In this document: positions 10,733 to 20,649 of the stretch, piece after piece | Numbering within the stretch: the first letter of the stretch is position 1 | Layout of the letters: each line of letters opens with the position of its first letter | NCBI RefSeq assembly: GCF_009931695.1 | Contig: NZ_CP048000.1 | Coordinates: forward strand, 1,877,501-1,941,500 | Length of the DNA stretch: 64,000 bases | Source of the DNA: Anaerocolumna sedimenticola | GTDB lineage: Bacteria; Bacillota; Clostridia; Lachnospirales; Lachnospiraceae | Reading direction: 5' to 3' | The notes under the pieces: model-generated | What the model saw: only the letters and a program-made list of their open reading frames with translations | Databases searched by the model: none | Told to the model about the DNA's origin: nothing | Made by a program: the position numbers and the translations under genes

Positions 10733-12688
10733 ATGTTAAAAATAGACCATTTATCCACTTCATATACAACGATAGACGGACCTGTTCATGTTATTAATGA
10801 TGTGGATTTTGAAATATATGATAATGAAATTTTCGGAATAGCCGGTGAATCAGGCTGTGGTAAGACTACACTTTTAAAAGCTCTGTATGATATTATTGAG
10901 TTTCCTCTGGTTGTAGACTCAGGTAAACTTATCCTTAGCGGTCAGAAAAACGGAAAAGATTTTTCATATGAAACTGGCCAAATCAGAAACACCTGGTGGA
11001 ATAATATTTCATATGTACCACAGGCAGCACAGAGTGTATTAAACCCCATCGTTCCGCTTAAGAATCAGTTTTTGGATTCTATTCCGAAAGCCGATAAAAA
11101 GAATGAAACGAAAGAACAGACATTAAAAAGGGTTGCTGCTTATTTAGAAGAGCTCAGTCTTTCTCCGGATTTGCTGAATGCATATCCTTTTCAGCTCTCA
11201 GGAGGTATGAGACAACGTGTTATTATTGCATTGGCTACGTTTATGTCGCCTAATGTAGTTCTTGCTGATGAACCTACCACTGCTCTTGACGTTGTTGTAC
11301 AACGAGGAATACTTATGATGCTAATGCGTCTTCAAAAGCAGTTAAAGAACACCATGGTAATCGTAAGCCATGATATGGGTGTTCATTATCAGATCACAGA
11401 CCGTATGGGTATTATGTACTCCGGAAGTATGATTGAGCTGGGTAAAACAGAAGATATATTTAATAAACCAATACATCCGTATACAAGGATGCTGGTAGGC
11501 GCGCTGCCGCGAGTAGGTGACAAGAGCCAGAAAACAGGTATACCGGGAAGGCCGCCGGCACTCACCAATCCGCCTCCGGGTTGCAGGTTTGCACCTCGTT
11601 GTCCAAAGGCAACCGAAGAATGTAAAAAATCGGTACCAAAGTTTCGTGAAGTTGAAAAAGGGCGTTTCGCAGCCTGCCATTTACTGAACAAGGGGTGGTG
11701 TAAGATGTCAGAAAAATTACTTGAAATAAAAAATGTGAGTAAATTTTTTCAAATAGGTGGATTGCTCAGCAAAAAGAAACTTACTGCTGTGGATGAAGTC
11801 AGCATTGATATCGATGCCGGTAAACCGGTTATCCTTTCCATAGTAGGTGAGTCCGGCTGTGGTAAGTCTACGTTATGTAAGATGATCCTGCGTCTTCATG
11901 ACCCTGATCAGGGAGACATCATTCTTAACGGAAGATCTTATAAAGATCATAAAGGATATAATCCTTTTCAATTCAGACTGGACGTGCAACCGATATTTCA
12001 GAATCCCTATGAATCTTTTTCCATGCGTAAAACAGTGGATACTTATCTGTTTAACACCGCACTTCGGTTAAAGATTGCTAAAAATTATAAAGAAGCTGAA
12101 AAGTTAGTTGATGATACACTGAAAAGTGTAGGTATGTCACTTGAGGTAGTAAAGGGAAAATATCCTTCCCAGTTTTCAGGCGGCGAGCTGCAAAGAGTAT
12201 CCATAGCCAGAGCTCTTATTACCAGACCTAAGCTAATTATAGCTGATGAACCGGTTGCTGCTATTGATGCATCTATGAAGATGAATATTGTAAATCTGTT
12301 TAAAGAGTTGAAGGATAAGTACAATGTTTCCTTTATCTATGTTACCCATGATCTTTCGACTGCTTATTATGTATCGGATTATATTGCAACATTATACAGA
12401 GGCTGCCTGATAGAATACGGCCAGGCAAAAGAGATCATGGACGATCCGGCACATCCGTATACGGAGCTTTTGATGAATGCAGTACCAAGGGTAGGAGAAA
12501 AATGGGATCAGGATTTAGTAATGCCGGATACAGAGGACAAAGAGTATGCAATCACTTATTGCAAATTTGCTCCCCGTTGTCCTTATGCTACGGAGGAATG
12601 CAGGAAGACCAGGCCGGAAATGAAAGATTTATCAGCTGGCCGTAAGGTATTATGTTTCCATCCGTTAAATGGAAAAATTGATAAATAA
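10733..12688 (+). CDS. Opp/Dpp-type ATPases D and F, read as one 651-residue frame
   Basis: Two complete ABC ATPases lie in one frame. Domain 1 has Walker A GESGCGKTTL, signature LSGGMRQR, Walker B VVLADEPTTALDV and the family's C-terminal Cys motif FAPRCPKATEEC. Domain 2 starts at Met-325 and has GESGCGKSTL, FSGGELQRVSIARAL, LIIADEPVAAIDA and a second FAPRCP motif. A ribosome-like GGGGTGG sits just before codon 325. Adding one G to the G4 run at 11692-11695 gives an OppD ending in a TAA stop followed almost at once by ATG for OppF, the usual arrangement. I therefore think these are two genes joined by a missing base. A true fusion remains possible. Confidence 0.87.
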   Translation: MLKIDHLSTSYTTIDGPVHVINDVDFEIYDNEIFGIAGESGCGKTTLLKALYDIIEFPLVVDSGKLILSGQKNGKDFSYETGQIRNTWWNNISYVPQAAQSVLNPIVPLKNQFLDSIPKADKKNETKEQTLKRVAAYLEELSLSPDLLNAYPFQLSGGMRQRVIIALATFMSPNVVLADEPTTALDVVVQRGILMMLMRLQKQLKNTMVIVSHDMGVHYQITDRMGIMYSGSMIELGKTEDIFNKPIHPYTRMLVGALPRVGDKSQKTGIPGRPPALTNPPPGCRFAPRCPKATEECKKSVPKFREVEKGRFAACHLLNKGWCKMSEKLLEIKNVSKFFQIGGLLSKKKLTAVDEVSIDIDAGKPVILSIVGESGCGKSTLCKMILRLHDPDQGDIILNGRSYKDHKGYNPFQFRLDVQPIFQNPYESFSMRKTVDTYLFNTALRLKIAKNYKEAEKLVDDTLKSVGMSLEVVKGKYPSQFSGGELQRVSIARALITRPKLIIADEPVAAIDASMKMNIVNLFKELKDKYNVSFIYVTHDLSTAYYVSDYIATLYRGCLIEYGQAKEIMDDPAHPYTELLMNAVPRVGEKWDQDLVMPDTEDKEYAITYCKFAPRCPYATEECRKTRPEMKDLSAGRKVLCFHPLNGKIDK

Positions 12689-12885
12689 TTCAGACTATGT
12701 TAGGTTATAATGGTGATATTGATAAAGGTATCACCTGAGAGAATGGAAAGGGGCAGCCTAGCATCATAATTGGATTATAAAAATGGTGCAGAGGAGGAGA
12801 TTTTGGCAGTAAATCTTTGGGTTATATAATAAGTGGCAAATGATTAATAAACTCCCAAAGTTTCAAAAAAAGGAGAGGTATTACT

Positions 12886-14304
12886 ATGAAGAAGTTATTA
12901 AGCTTATTGCTGGTGATTGTAATGGGTTTAACACTAACGGCATGCAGTAAATCAAATTCTGCAGGTAACAAAAATACAGCAGCGACTGACACAAATACAA
13001 TAGAAAGTACTGTTGGTGCTACACCTACTGAAGCTGCAAAAAGTGTTATAACCGTAACATTCAGGGATGACGGCCAAGGCGAAAACGGTTCAACATGGAA
13101 ATGGCTGCAAACTGCTTATGACAGTTTTGACAAAAAAGACAGCTGTGAACTAAATATTGCTCCTATCACTGCTTCCGAAGGTGATTACTTTGCTAAAATT
13201 GCACTTTCCTTACAATCAGAAGAAACAGCGCCTGACTTAGTGACAGAGGATACTTTCCAGCTTGCAACAGATGTTGAAGCAGGATACCTAACTCCATTAG
13301 ACGATTATTTGGCAGATTATGCGGACTGGACAGATGGTTCTTATTATGATTCTTTAAAAGAGGGTGTTACTGCTGCAGATGGCAAAGTATATGGTGTTCC
13401 GTTTACTACCGATACCCGTGGCTTGTGGTATAACAAAGAAATCTTCAAAAAAGCCGGTTTACCGGAAGATTGGGATCCAAAGACATGGGATGATATTCTT
13501 GCCGCTTGTAAGAAAATCAAAGATAGAGTCCCTGATGTAATACCTTTCTGGTGCAACTCAGCTGTAGCTACAGGTGAAGCTACTTCCATGCAAACATATG
13601 AAATGCTCCTTTATGGGACAGGAGAAAAATTAATAGATGAATCTACCGGCAAATGGGTGATCTCCAGCCAGGGTATTTTAGATTCCTTATCATTCCTTGA
13701 TAATATTTATAAAAACAATTTCGGACCTCCATTATCGAAAGTTTTAAATGGCCAGGCTAGTAATACTTCAGCAAGAGAATACTTACCACAAGGTAAGCTT
13801 GCAATATCATTAGATGGTAATTGGATTACCGGTAATTATCTGGAAACTGGTGCATCACCATGGCCGGAATATAAAGTTGTATTAGGATTCACTGCGATGC
13901 CTACGGAAAATGGTGACGGTTCGGGTACCGTTACATTAGCAGGTGGCTGGGGGTGGTCCATTCCAGCTAAATCCGATAACAAAGACATCACTATGGAATT
14001 TATTAAACATTTAATGGAACCCTCCGTTTATATTGATGCTATTATTGAAACGGGCGGCATTGGAACAAGAGCAGATATTGCGGAGGATGAAAGATATTCA
14101 AAACAGCCTTTCATAGCTACTGCCACTAAATTCTTACAAGATGCGGCTTTCAGACCTAAGGATAGTAAATATTCTGCAGTTTCCACTAGTATCCAGACAA
14201 TGGTTGAATCTGTTGTATCCGGTACAAGCCCGGAAGATGCAATGGCAACCTATGCTGTAGATGTAACCAGAACGGTTGGAGAAAATAATGTTGTTTCTAA
14301 ATAA
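12886..14304 (+). CDS. Sugar ABC transporter substrate-binding lipoprotein (CUT1)
   Basis: A 472-residue surface lipoprotein with lipobox VMGLTLTACSKS (Cys about 20) and a Thr-rich linker. The SBP_bac_1 fold shows LVTEDTFQLATDVEAGYLTP, then GVPFTTDTRGLWYNKEIF and LAGGWGWSIPAKSDN, typical of maltose/oligosaccharide binding proteins. A strong AAAGGAGAGG site lies before the ATG. The gene is followed by a terminator-like hairpin and then two permeases, so the ratio of binding protein to permease is probably set there. The substrate cannot be read from sequence. Confidence 0.92.
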   Translation: MKKLLSLLLVIVMGLTLTACSKSNSAGNKNTAATDTNTIESTVGATPTEAAKSVITVTFRDDGQGENGSTWKWLQTAYDSFDKKDSCELNIAPITASEGDYFAKIALSLQSEETAPDLVTEDTFQLATDVEAGYLTPLDDYLADYADWTDGSYYDSLKEGVTAADGKVYGVPFTTDTRGLWYNKEIFKKAGLPEDWDPKTWDDILAACKKIKDRVPDVIPFWCNSAVATGEATSMQTYEMLLYGTGEKLIDESTGKWVISSQGILDSLSFLDNIYKNNFGPPLSKVLNGQASNTSAREYLPQGKLAISLDGNWITGNYLETGASPWPEYKVVLGFTAMPTENGDGSGTVTLAGGWGWSIPAKSDNKDITMEFIKHLMEPSVYIDAIIETGGIGTRADIAEDERYSKQPFIATATKFLQDAAFRPKDSKYSAVSTSIQTMVESVVSGTSPEDAMATYAVDVTRTVGENNVVSK

Positions 14305-14319
14305 TATATAAGATTCAAG

Positions 14320-14373
14320 TGGGCGGTATAACGTTGCCAGTTTAGCTGCAACCGGAAACCGCTCATTTTTTTA
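14320..14373 (+). terminator. Partial terminator/attenuator after the binding-protein gene
   Basis: The outer stem GGGCGGT/ACCGCTC with an inner GTTGC/GCAAC stem is followed by ATTTTTTT. It lies between the binding protein and its permeases, so some read-through or a separate promoter is expected. The remaining bases to 14527 hold the AAAGGAGG site of the permease and nothing else I recognise. Confidence 0.75.
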
Positions 14374-14527
14374 CCAAATTTCTAGAATTTTATGTATAAT
14401 AATATATAGTAATGCAAGTAATTGCGAAACTCCGATATTGTGCAAATTGACGAACCACAATTTTAAATTGACCTTATGACACCCTAATTCTAAATATATA
14501 GTAATAAAAAGAAAGGAGGCTTAAGTG

Positions 14528-15415
14528 ATGAGAGCGGTAAATGCATCTAAGAAAGGCATTTTAGCAGAAGAAGCCAAGAAGTCAGTTTTACTGATTCCAG
14601 CTGTAATTATGCTTGCAGTATTCTTTGTTCTGCCAATACTTTTAACGGTTTATTATTCTTTCACAAATCTTGCATTGACCGGGGAAAATGCTAAGACTCT
14701 TGATTTTATCGGATTAGAAAACTATGGAAAGTTATTTAAAGATCCATCGGTACAAATCAGTATTTTAAATACACTGATTTTCTTAATAGGAAGTTTAATC
14801 GGTCAGCAGGTTTTAGGTTTTACATTGGCTATCCTTATGAAAAATAAAAATAAAATTTTCCGCAGCTTTGCAGGTCCTTGCATATTGGCAGGATGGGTAA
14901 TGCCGGAGATTGTGGTTGCATTATGCTGCAGTACCTTTTTCATGGATTCCGGTACTTTAAATGCAATTCTGCAATCGATACATCTTAAGCCGGTTGAGTG
15001 GTTATATAAATTCCCAATGCTTACGATTGTTTTATCAAATATTTGGCATGGTACGGCATTTTCCATGATGAATTTCCAGTCGGCTTTAGATGGGGTTCCA
15101 AGTGATATCGAAGATGCAGCTAAAGTGGATGGAACCGGCAGGTTCCAAAAGTTGATATGTATTATTTTGCCCAATATTAAAAATACAATTGCTACCAATA
15201 CCATGCTTAATACACTCTCCACCTTAGGTGTATTTGGCTTAATTTATACCATGACCGGCGGTGGTCCGGGAACCAAGACTTTAACATTACCGATTTTTAT
15301 GTATAAACAGGCTTTTGTAAGTTATCAATTAGGATACGGAACCGCAATCTCTATGATACTTTTAGTTATAGGTATTATTTTTAGTGTTGCTTACACAAGA
15401 CTTACTAAAGAATAG
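14528..15415 (+). CDS. Sugar ABC transporter permease (MalF/UgpA type)
   Basis: Membrane subunit with six predicted helices. The first is LLIPAVIMLAVFFVLPILL, followed by a YYSFTN motif. The EAA loop (DGVPSDIEDAAKVDGTGRFQ) lies near residue 190, where it docks an ATPase. ATG at 14528 follows GAAAGGAGG at 14511-14519; GTG three bases earlier is equally in frame. No ATPase gene is present in this operon, so an unlinked MsmK-like ATPase must serve it (inference from CUT1 systems in Firmicutes). Confidence 0.92.
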   Translation: MRAVNASKKGILAEEAKKSVLLIPAVIMLAVFFVLPILLTVYYSFTNLALTGENAKTLDFIGLENYGKLFKDPSVQISILNTLIFLIGSLIGQQVLGFTLAILMKNKNKIFRSFAGPCILAGWVMPEIVVALCCSTFFMDSGTLNAILQSIHLKPVEWLYKFPMLTIVLSNIWHGTAFSMMNFQSALDGVPSDIEDAAKVDGTGRFQKLICIILPNIKNTIATNTMLNTLSTLGVFGLIYTMTGGGPGTKTLTLPIFMYKQAFVSYQLGYGTAISMILLVIGIIFSVAYTRLTKE

Positions 15416-15428
15416 AGGAGGTGGTATT

Positions 15429-16253
15429 TTGAATAAAAAGAGATCGGAAAAAACAATTCCCTACCTTATTCTTGCAATTCTCTCTATTACATTTATATTA
15501 CCTTTATTGTGGGTTATAATTGCTTCATTTGATGCGAATGCTGCACAATCTTTAAAAATACCCCTATTCTGGACAATCGGAAATTATAGGAAAGTGCTGG
15601 CGGATCATGCAAATTTAAGGGGTTTTGCAATTGGACTTGTTATTTCACTGGTTCAATCGATTTTGGTAGTAATAATAGCGGGGCTGGCGGCCTACCCCTT
15701 ATCCAGATACGAACTGCGTTACAGGAAAATGTTTCTTTATACAATACTTTTTATGACATCTTTACCTATGACAACTGTTATGGTACCAGTATTTAAGCTT
15801 TTCTTATCCATCGGATTATATGACAGTATTATTGGCGTTATTTTATTTTTAACTGCAACATCCTTACCCTATGGTATTTGGTTAATGAAAAATTATATGG
15901 ACGGAGTGCCTATTGAGTTGGAAGAAGCTGCTAAGGTAGATGGAGCATCCACCATTACAAGTATAAGAAAAGTTATAGCACCGTTAATGTTTCCGGGTAT
16001 TTGTGTTACTGCGATATTTACATTCTCCGGCAGCTGGGGTAATTTCTTTGTTCCTTATATCTTACTGCAAACCCTGGAAAAATTCCCTGCATCTGTAAAA
16101 CTTTATCAATTCTTCGGTAATTACGGAATGGTTGCATATGGTCAGCTTGCCGCGTATTCTGTTCTTTATGCTCTTCCATCCGTTATTCTATATATTTTAT
16201 CTCAGAATTATATGTCAAAAGGATTTAATTTGGCTGGAGCTGCAAAAGGTTAG
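15429..16253 (+). CDS. Sugar ABC transporter permease (MalG/UgpE type)
   Basis: Second CUT1 permease, 274 residues with six helices. The EAA loop reads DGVPIELEEAAKVDGAS near residue 165, and the C terminus ends in SKGFNLAGAAKG, typical of MalG-type subunits. I choose TTG at 15429 because GAGGAGGTGG lies just before it; the longer frame from 15384 would run through the previous gene. The spacing of 13 bases from the preceding permease indicates one transcript. Confidence 0.92.
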   Translation: MNKKRSEKTIPYLILAILSITFILPLLWVIIASFDANAAQSLKIPLFWTIGNYRKVLADHANLRGFAIGLVISLVQSILVVIIAGLAAYPLSRYELRYRKMFLYTILFMTSLPMTTVMVPVFKLFLSIGLYDSIIGVILFLTATSLPYGIWLMKNYMDGVPIELEEAAKVDGASTITSIRKVIAPLMFPGICVTAIFTFSGSWGNFFVPYILLQTLEKFPASVKLYQFFGNYGMVAYGQLAAYSVLYALPSVILYILSQNYMSKGFNLAGAAKG

Positions 16254-16266
16254 ATTTCCATAAATC

Positions 16267-16374
16267 AATGAAACGATTTTATTCAATTGGGCTTTGAATA
16301 TTTAAGATTAAGACCATGTTAACTTACCATTGTCTGGAATCTTAGTATATCAAGGCCTTTTAACGTTTCATAAT
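16267..16374. repeat. Long imperfect inverted repeat, about 108 bases
   Basis: AATGAAACG at the left is complementary to CGTTTCAT at the right. Further in, GGGCTTTGAATATTTAAGATT pairs imperfectly with the segment around 16339-16358, and the centre AGAC-CATG...CAT-GTCT pairs again. The whole forms one extended hairpin followed by TAATATTTTT. It may act as terminator of the permease operon or be a small mobile palindrome. Confidence 0.65.
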
Positions 16375-16382
16375 ATTTTTAT

Positions 16383-16410
16383 TTGGATTTTTGTTTGAAT
16401 GTGTTATAAT
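16383..16410 (+). promoter_or_regulatory. Probable sigma-A promoter of the zinc-ribbon gene
   Basis: TTGGAT and TATAAT are separated by 16 bases, about 50 bases before the start codon at 16464. Confidence 0.6.
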
Positions 16411-16463
16411 AGATAAGATGGTTAACAGAGGGAAAAAGTACAGATAAGAAAGGAAGATAATAA

Positions 16464-16880
16464 ATGGTTTGTAAAGCTTGCGGTAGAAGTTCAGCGAATG
16501 AAAATGCGAACTACTGTGAATATTGCGGAACTTCTTTCCGTGAAAATATACCAATCCGCCAGGAGGATTATTCAATAGGAAGAGAACAGAGTACGGAAAC
16601 AGAAAGTGTTGGAAATGAAAAACCGATTTCATTCGGTAACTGGATGGGAACCATGTTGTTACCTTTCATTCCTATCGTTGGAATTTTTATTTATATTGTT
16701 ATGATGTTTGTATGGGCTTTTGGAAGCGATACACCAAAAAGTAAAAAAAATTGGGCCAGAGCAAGCCTGATTGTCTCCGTAATTGCTATAATTTTATTTG
16801 TATTTATGTTTACATCTACCATGATGGATATTATGAACAGCGGTCTTAGTATTGAAGACTATATGAGCGAATTTTATTGA
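16464..16880 (+). CDS. Zinc-ribbon membrane protein of unknown function
   Basis: A 138-residue protein. The N terminus is a classical zinc ribbon (CKACG at residues 3-7, CEYCG at 18-22), followed by a polar linker and two hydrophobic helices (about residues 58-83 and 98-118). The ribbon should lie in the cytoplasm. Similar small proteins are common in Clostridia and are annotated only as zinc-ribbon domain proteins. It appears to be transcribed alone from its own promoter. Confidence 0.8.
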   Translation: MVCKACGRSSANENANYCEYCGTSFRENIPIRQEDYSIGREQSTETESVGNEKPISFGNWMGTMLLPFIPIVGIFIYIVMMFVWAFGSDTPKSKKNWARASLIVSVIAIILFVFMFTSTMMDIMNSGLSIEDYMSEFY

Positions 16881-17063
16881 TAAATGAGTAAGAGACAGGT
16901 AATTGGGAAACAAGAATAATATAATTATATACGATACAATTAATACAATTTCAGAGCCGAATCTTGCCCAAAAGACAACGAAAGCCAGAAACAAGTATTA
17001 ATTGTATGGTATATTCAGAAATCTATACGGTTTTGCAATTACCTAACTAAAGTAACAGGATTC

Positions 17064-18053
17064 TTAACCTAAGATTGTTTCAATTGCATTTAATTCCTCA
17101 TCCGTAAAAAGAAGATTTTTTAAGGTTTCCACATTTTCTATTATTTGGGAAGATTTGCTTGCACCAATTAATGCAGTAGTAATTCTGCCTCCTCTAAGCA
17201 CCCAGGCAAGGGCCATCTGTGCCATACTTTGACCACGTTCTTTTGCTATGGCATCCAGTTTTCTTACCTTTTCAACTTTTTCTTCCGTAACAGAATCAGC
17301 ATTCAAAAATCTGCTTCTGGGATCGGCTGCTCTGGAATCAGCAGGAATACCCTGCAGATATTTACCGGTTAACAGCCCTTGAGCTAACGGGCAAAAAGCA
17401 ATACTGCCTACTCCGTTTTCATTCAATACATCCAGAAGATCTTCTTCGACCCAGCGGTTAAACATACTGTAGTTTGGTTGATGAATTAAAAGGGGAGTCC
17501 CTAATTCTTTCAGAATTTTTGCAGCTTTGGCAGTATCTTTTGCATTGTAATTAGATAAACCAACATATAAAGCTTTGCCGGAACGGACTATATGGTCGAG
17601 GGCTCCCATCGTCTCTTCCAAAGGAGTTTCCGGATCCGGTCTGTGATGATAAAAGATATCCACATAATCAAGTCCAAGTCTCTTAAGACTTTGATCCAGA
17701 CTGGACACCAGATATTTCCTGCTTCCCCAATCTCCGTAAGGTCCCGGCCACATGTCATAACCGGCTTTTGTGGAGATAATTAATTCATCCCGGTAAGGCC
17801 TAAATTCATTTTTAAGAATTTTACCGAAATTTTCTTCTGCTGAACCCGGCTTTGGTCCGTAATTATTAGCTATGTCAAAATGTGTAATGCCCAAATCAAA
17901 GGCGGTGGTTACCAGGTCCACCATATTTTCATAAATATTAACGGAACCAAAATTATGCCATAAACCCAAAGAAAAAGCAGGAAGCTTCAGACCACTTTTC
18001 CCACAGCGGTTATAATGCATACTATCATAACGTTTCTCATTTGCCTGATACAT
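17064..18053 (-). CDS. Aldo/keto reductase (YghZ/L-glyceraldehyde 3-phosphate reductase-like)
   Basis: NAD(P)H-dependent oxidoreductase of the AKR14-like group, 329 residues on a TIM-barrel. Visible markers are FDIANNYGP with the catalytic Asp and Tyr (near residue 62), the STKAGYDMWPGPYGDWGSRKY segment typical of the YghZ group, the YHHRPDP turn with the active His, and the C-terminal GASKSSQI phosphate-binding motif. A GAGGTG site precedes the ATG. The gene stands alone and is oriented against the zinc-ribbon gene. The substrate is unknown; methylglyoxal or L-glyceraldehyde 3-phosphate is known for relatives. Confidence 0.92.
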   Translation of the reverse strand: MYQANEKRYDSMHYNRCGKSGLKLPAFSLGLWHNFGSVNIYENMVDLVTTAFDLGITHFDIANNYGPKPGSAEENFGKILKNEFRPYRDELIISTKAGYDMWPGPYGDWGSRKYLVSSLDQSLKRLGLDYVDIFYHHRPDPETPLEETMGALDHIVRSGKALYVGLSNYNAKDTAKAAKILKELGTPLLIHQPNYSMFNRWVEEDLLDVLNENGVGSIAFCPLAQGLLTGKYLQGIPADSRAADPRSRFLNADSVTEEKVEKVRKLDAIAKERGQSMAQMALAWVLRGGRITTALIGASKSSQIIENVETLKNLLFTDEELNAIETILG

Positions 18054-18292
18054 ATTCGTACACCTCTTTCTGATTTTTATAATCTAGATTACCGTTCAAA
18101 CCAATTTCGGGAGATTACAAAAATTCACAGTTCTTTGAACCGGTCCTACAATAAACTTGTTACGTAATTCCCTATTATTACCTTTAATAATGAATTTTAT
18201 AAGAGTCTTTCATTATAATAAATTAATATTATTCCCCATTGGTATAGAAAACAAGGGGTAAAACCCATTAATGTATGTAGTTTCTTATAGAA

Positions 18293-18976
18293 TTAATAGC
18301 GGTCTTTGATAATTTCTGAAAAATTAACCAAATTTAATAATTTTATTACGTCTTTCATATTTTTCATTTCGAATTTCTTAAGGATACTGTTAACCTGGCT
18401 TTTAATCGTAGCCTGGGATACAAACCGGGTCTCGGCAATTGTTTTATAACTATTTCCCTCATAAAAACATTTTAATATTTCAAACTCGCTGTTGGTTAAC
18501 TTAGAAATGATATGAAAGGCATATAATAAGCTTTTTTGCTGGGTTTTTAGGCGGGTAAATTCATCAATGATTTTTTCAGCTATATTCGGCCGCAGCATGA
18601 GTTTGTTAATATAGACGTTTCGTATGGAATTAATAATCTGGGTAATGGAATCGGTTTTAACAATATAATCCATTACTCCTGCGCAATAAGCCTGAAATAA
18701 AAATTCATCTTCTTCGTGTATGGTTAAAATTACAACTCTGATATTTGGTTTAATCGTTTTAATGGCATTGGTAGCATCAATACCTGCAGTCCTGGTTTCC
18801 ATCTGAATATCCATAAGAATAACATCCGGATTTAATTCTTTGGCACACTGAATCGCTTCCAAACCGGAAGATGCAATCCCAACTACCTCTAGATCAGCTT
18901 CCTTAGATAAAATCATGCTGAAATATTCTCTGATATCTTTCATATCATCAACAATTAAAACTTTAATTTTGTCCAT
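18293..18976 (-). CDS. NarL/LuxR-family response regulator
   Basis: A 227-residue transcription regulator. The receiver domain has VDD near residue 10, phosphoacceptor Asp in VILMDIQM (about 56), Thr in VVILTIHEE and Lys in YIVKTDS. The C-terminal HTH includes LTNSEFEILKCFYEGNSYKTIAE and SQATIKSQVNSILKKF. The kinase gene follows upstream on the same strand, 140 bases away, so the pair probably forms one transcript read leftwards. The target genes are not evident. Confidence 0.93.
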   Translation of the reverse strand: MDKIKVLIVDDMKDIREYFSMILSKEADLEVVGIASSGLEAIQCAKELNPDVILMDIQMETRTAGIDATNAIKTIKPNIRVVILTIHEEDEFLFQAYCAGVMDYIVKTDSITQIINSIRNVYINKLMLRPNIAEKIIDEFTRLKTQQKSLLYAFHIISKLTNSEFEILKCFYEGNSYKTIAETRFVSQATIKSQVNSILKKFEMKNMKDVIKLLNLVNFSEIIKDRY

Positions 18977-19116
18977 TTGAAATACTTCTCCAATCCGCCT
19001 TAAGGCCCATTTCTTAAAAAAACTTTATCATAACATAACAAAAGCGTATTTATGATCTTATTACCTTATGGGAATTGTGAAGCGGGTTTTTAATTCCTCA
19101 TTTTGCTTTAATTATA

Positions 19117-20649
19117 TTATATTTCTCTGGGCAATAAGATTTCTACGATAGTAAATTCTCCGGGTTTGCTTTTTATTCGAATATGACCGAAGTGTGATTT
19201 AATTACTCTATATACATAGGAAAGGCCGATACCCCAATTGTTCTGTTTGGATTTAGTAGAAAAATAAGGACTGAATATTTTTTTTAACATCTTCTTTGGT
19301 ATACCGCAGCCGGTATCTTTAATGGAAAAATAAATCCACCCGCTGCTGGCATCAACCGTTATATCTATATAAGCCCGTTCACTATGACTGCTGTTAATGG
19401 CATCAATGGAATTAGATAAAAGATTGTTTATAACCTGTGTCATATGGTACATATCGAAATTACAGTTAACCGGGGTATAGTTATAATGTCTCGCAAGAAT
19501 AATATGATCGGGTATTGCGACTTCTTTCAAAGAAGACTCAATAGCATCAATAAAATTATAATTTAAAGTTTTAACCTTTAATTCTTTTATATTATCCAAT
19601 GCTTTAGAGATAGCATTCATATGATTGTCACTTAATTCCAGGATTTTATGCAGGGTATCTAAACTTGCTTTCGTGCCATAGCCGTTAATTGCCTCTTCCG
19701 CTAGTATTTTCATGGTAAACATAATATTTTTATTGGAATGAAGGACATCTTTTAAATTCGAATTTAACATATTCAGGTTTTTCTTAATCGCCCGCTCTTT
19801 AAAACCTGCCATAATATTGTTGGATTTATAACGAATCAGTATATATAAAATAATCAGCAGAATAAAAAAGGTCATAACCGGCATCAGAGTAGCATAAAAC
19901 CTTGGTACAACGCTGATTAGTTTACTTTGCCAGAAAGCTGTTTTAAATACACTGTTTACGGAAGTTTTAAATATACCCGTAAAAAATACAAAAAAGAAAA
20001 TAGTATTTAACAGACCTAAACATATGGACAGTCCTAAAAGCTGTTCTGAAAAAAAGGTGATCTGGTTTTTTATGTAGTTTTTTAATAAAAATCCAATCGG
20101 ATAAACCAAATAGATAAAAGCGATACATACCATAATAAAATCAACTGCAGTGATAAAATTTACCCATACTGCCTGCTGTCCGTTATCTTTTAAGGATTGC
20201 ATAAATAAATATATCCTGTAAGCCGAATCGGGATGATAAAAACAAAAATATAAAATAGGATATGTTATTAACGCTATGTATTTTATGATATGTTTTACAT
20301 GTTTTACATTGGGATTACTGCTTTTAACACTTCGGTTAAAAGAAAAAGCAAAAAACATAATTGCCAATAAATAAATAAAAATTCCTAAATTCCTAACTAT
20401 CAGCAGGCTGGATAATGGTAATTTAAAGATTTTACTTATTATTAAAAACATTTTGTATTCGATACTGCTGTAAATAAAATTAGAAGGTACCAGATAATTA
20501 CTGCTTCTATAGATTTCCATAACTATGGTAAAGATTGATATACTCATGCCAATTATCATTAATATAAATAAAAGTGTATACTTATTTTTGTAATCCCTTA
20601 TAACGAGAATTACGGAAAAAAGCATCATAATTATGATTGTGAGTGCCAT
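19117..20649 (-). CDS. Membrane sensor histidine kinase
   Basis: Partner kinase of the NarL-type regulator, about 510 residues. The N-terminal half is a polytopic membrane sensor of seven or so hydrophobic helices with little extracellular loop, suggesting sensing within the membrane. The C-terminal half has a dimerisation segment with NLKDVLHSNKN, the N box NNLLSNSIDAI, G1 box DTGCGIP, F box FSPYFSTK and G2 box WGIGLSYV. I place the start at 20649, where GGAGAAAT precedes the ATG; the in-frame extension to 20802 runs through the R1 repeat and has no ribosome site. Confidence 0.88.
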   Translation of the reverse strand: MALTIIIMMLFSVILVIRDYKNKYTLLFILMIIGMSISIFTIVMEIYRSSNYLVPSNFIYSSIEYKMFLIISKIFKLPLSSLLIVRNLGIFIYLLAIMFFAFSFNRSVKSSNPNVKHVKHIIKYIALITYPILYFCFYHPDSAYRIYLFMQSLKDNGQQAVWVNFITAVDFIMVCIAFIYLVYPIGFLLKNYIKNQITFFSEQLLGLSICLGLLNTIFFFVFFTGIFKTSVNSVFKTAFWQSKLISVVPRFYATLMPVMTFFILLIILYILIRYKSNNIMAGFKERAIKKNLNMLNSNLKDVLHSNKNIMFTMKILAEEAINGYGTKASLDTLHKILELSDNHMNAISKALDNIKELKVKTLNYNFIDAIESSLKEVAIPDHIILARHYNYTPVNCNFDMYHMTQVINNLLSNSIDAINSSHSERAYIDITVDASSGWIYFSIKDTGCGIPKKMLKKIFSPYFSTKSKQNNWGIGLSYVYRVIKSHFGHIRIKSKPGEFTIVEILLPREI

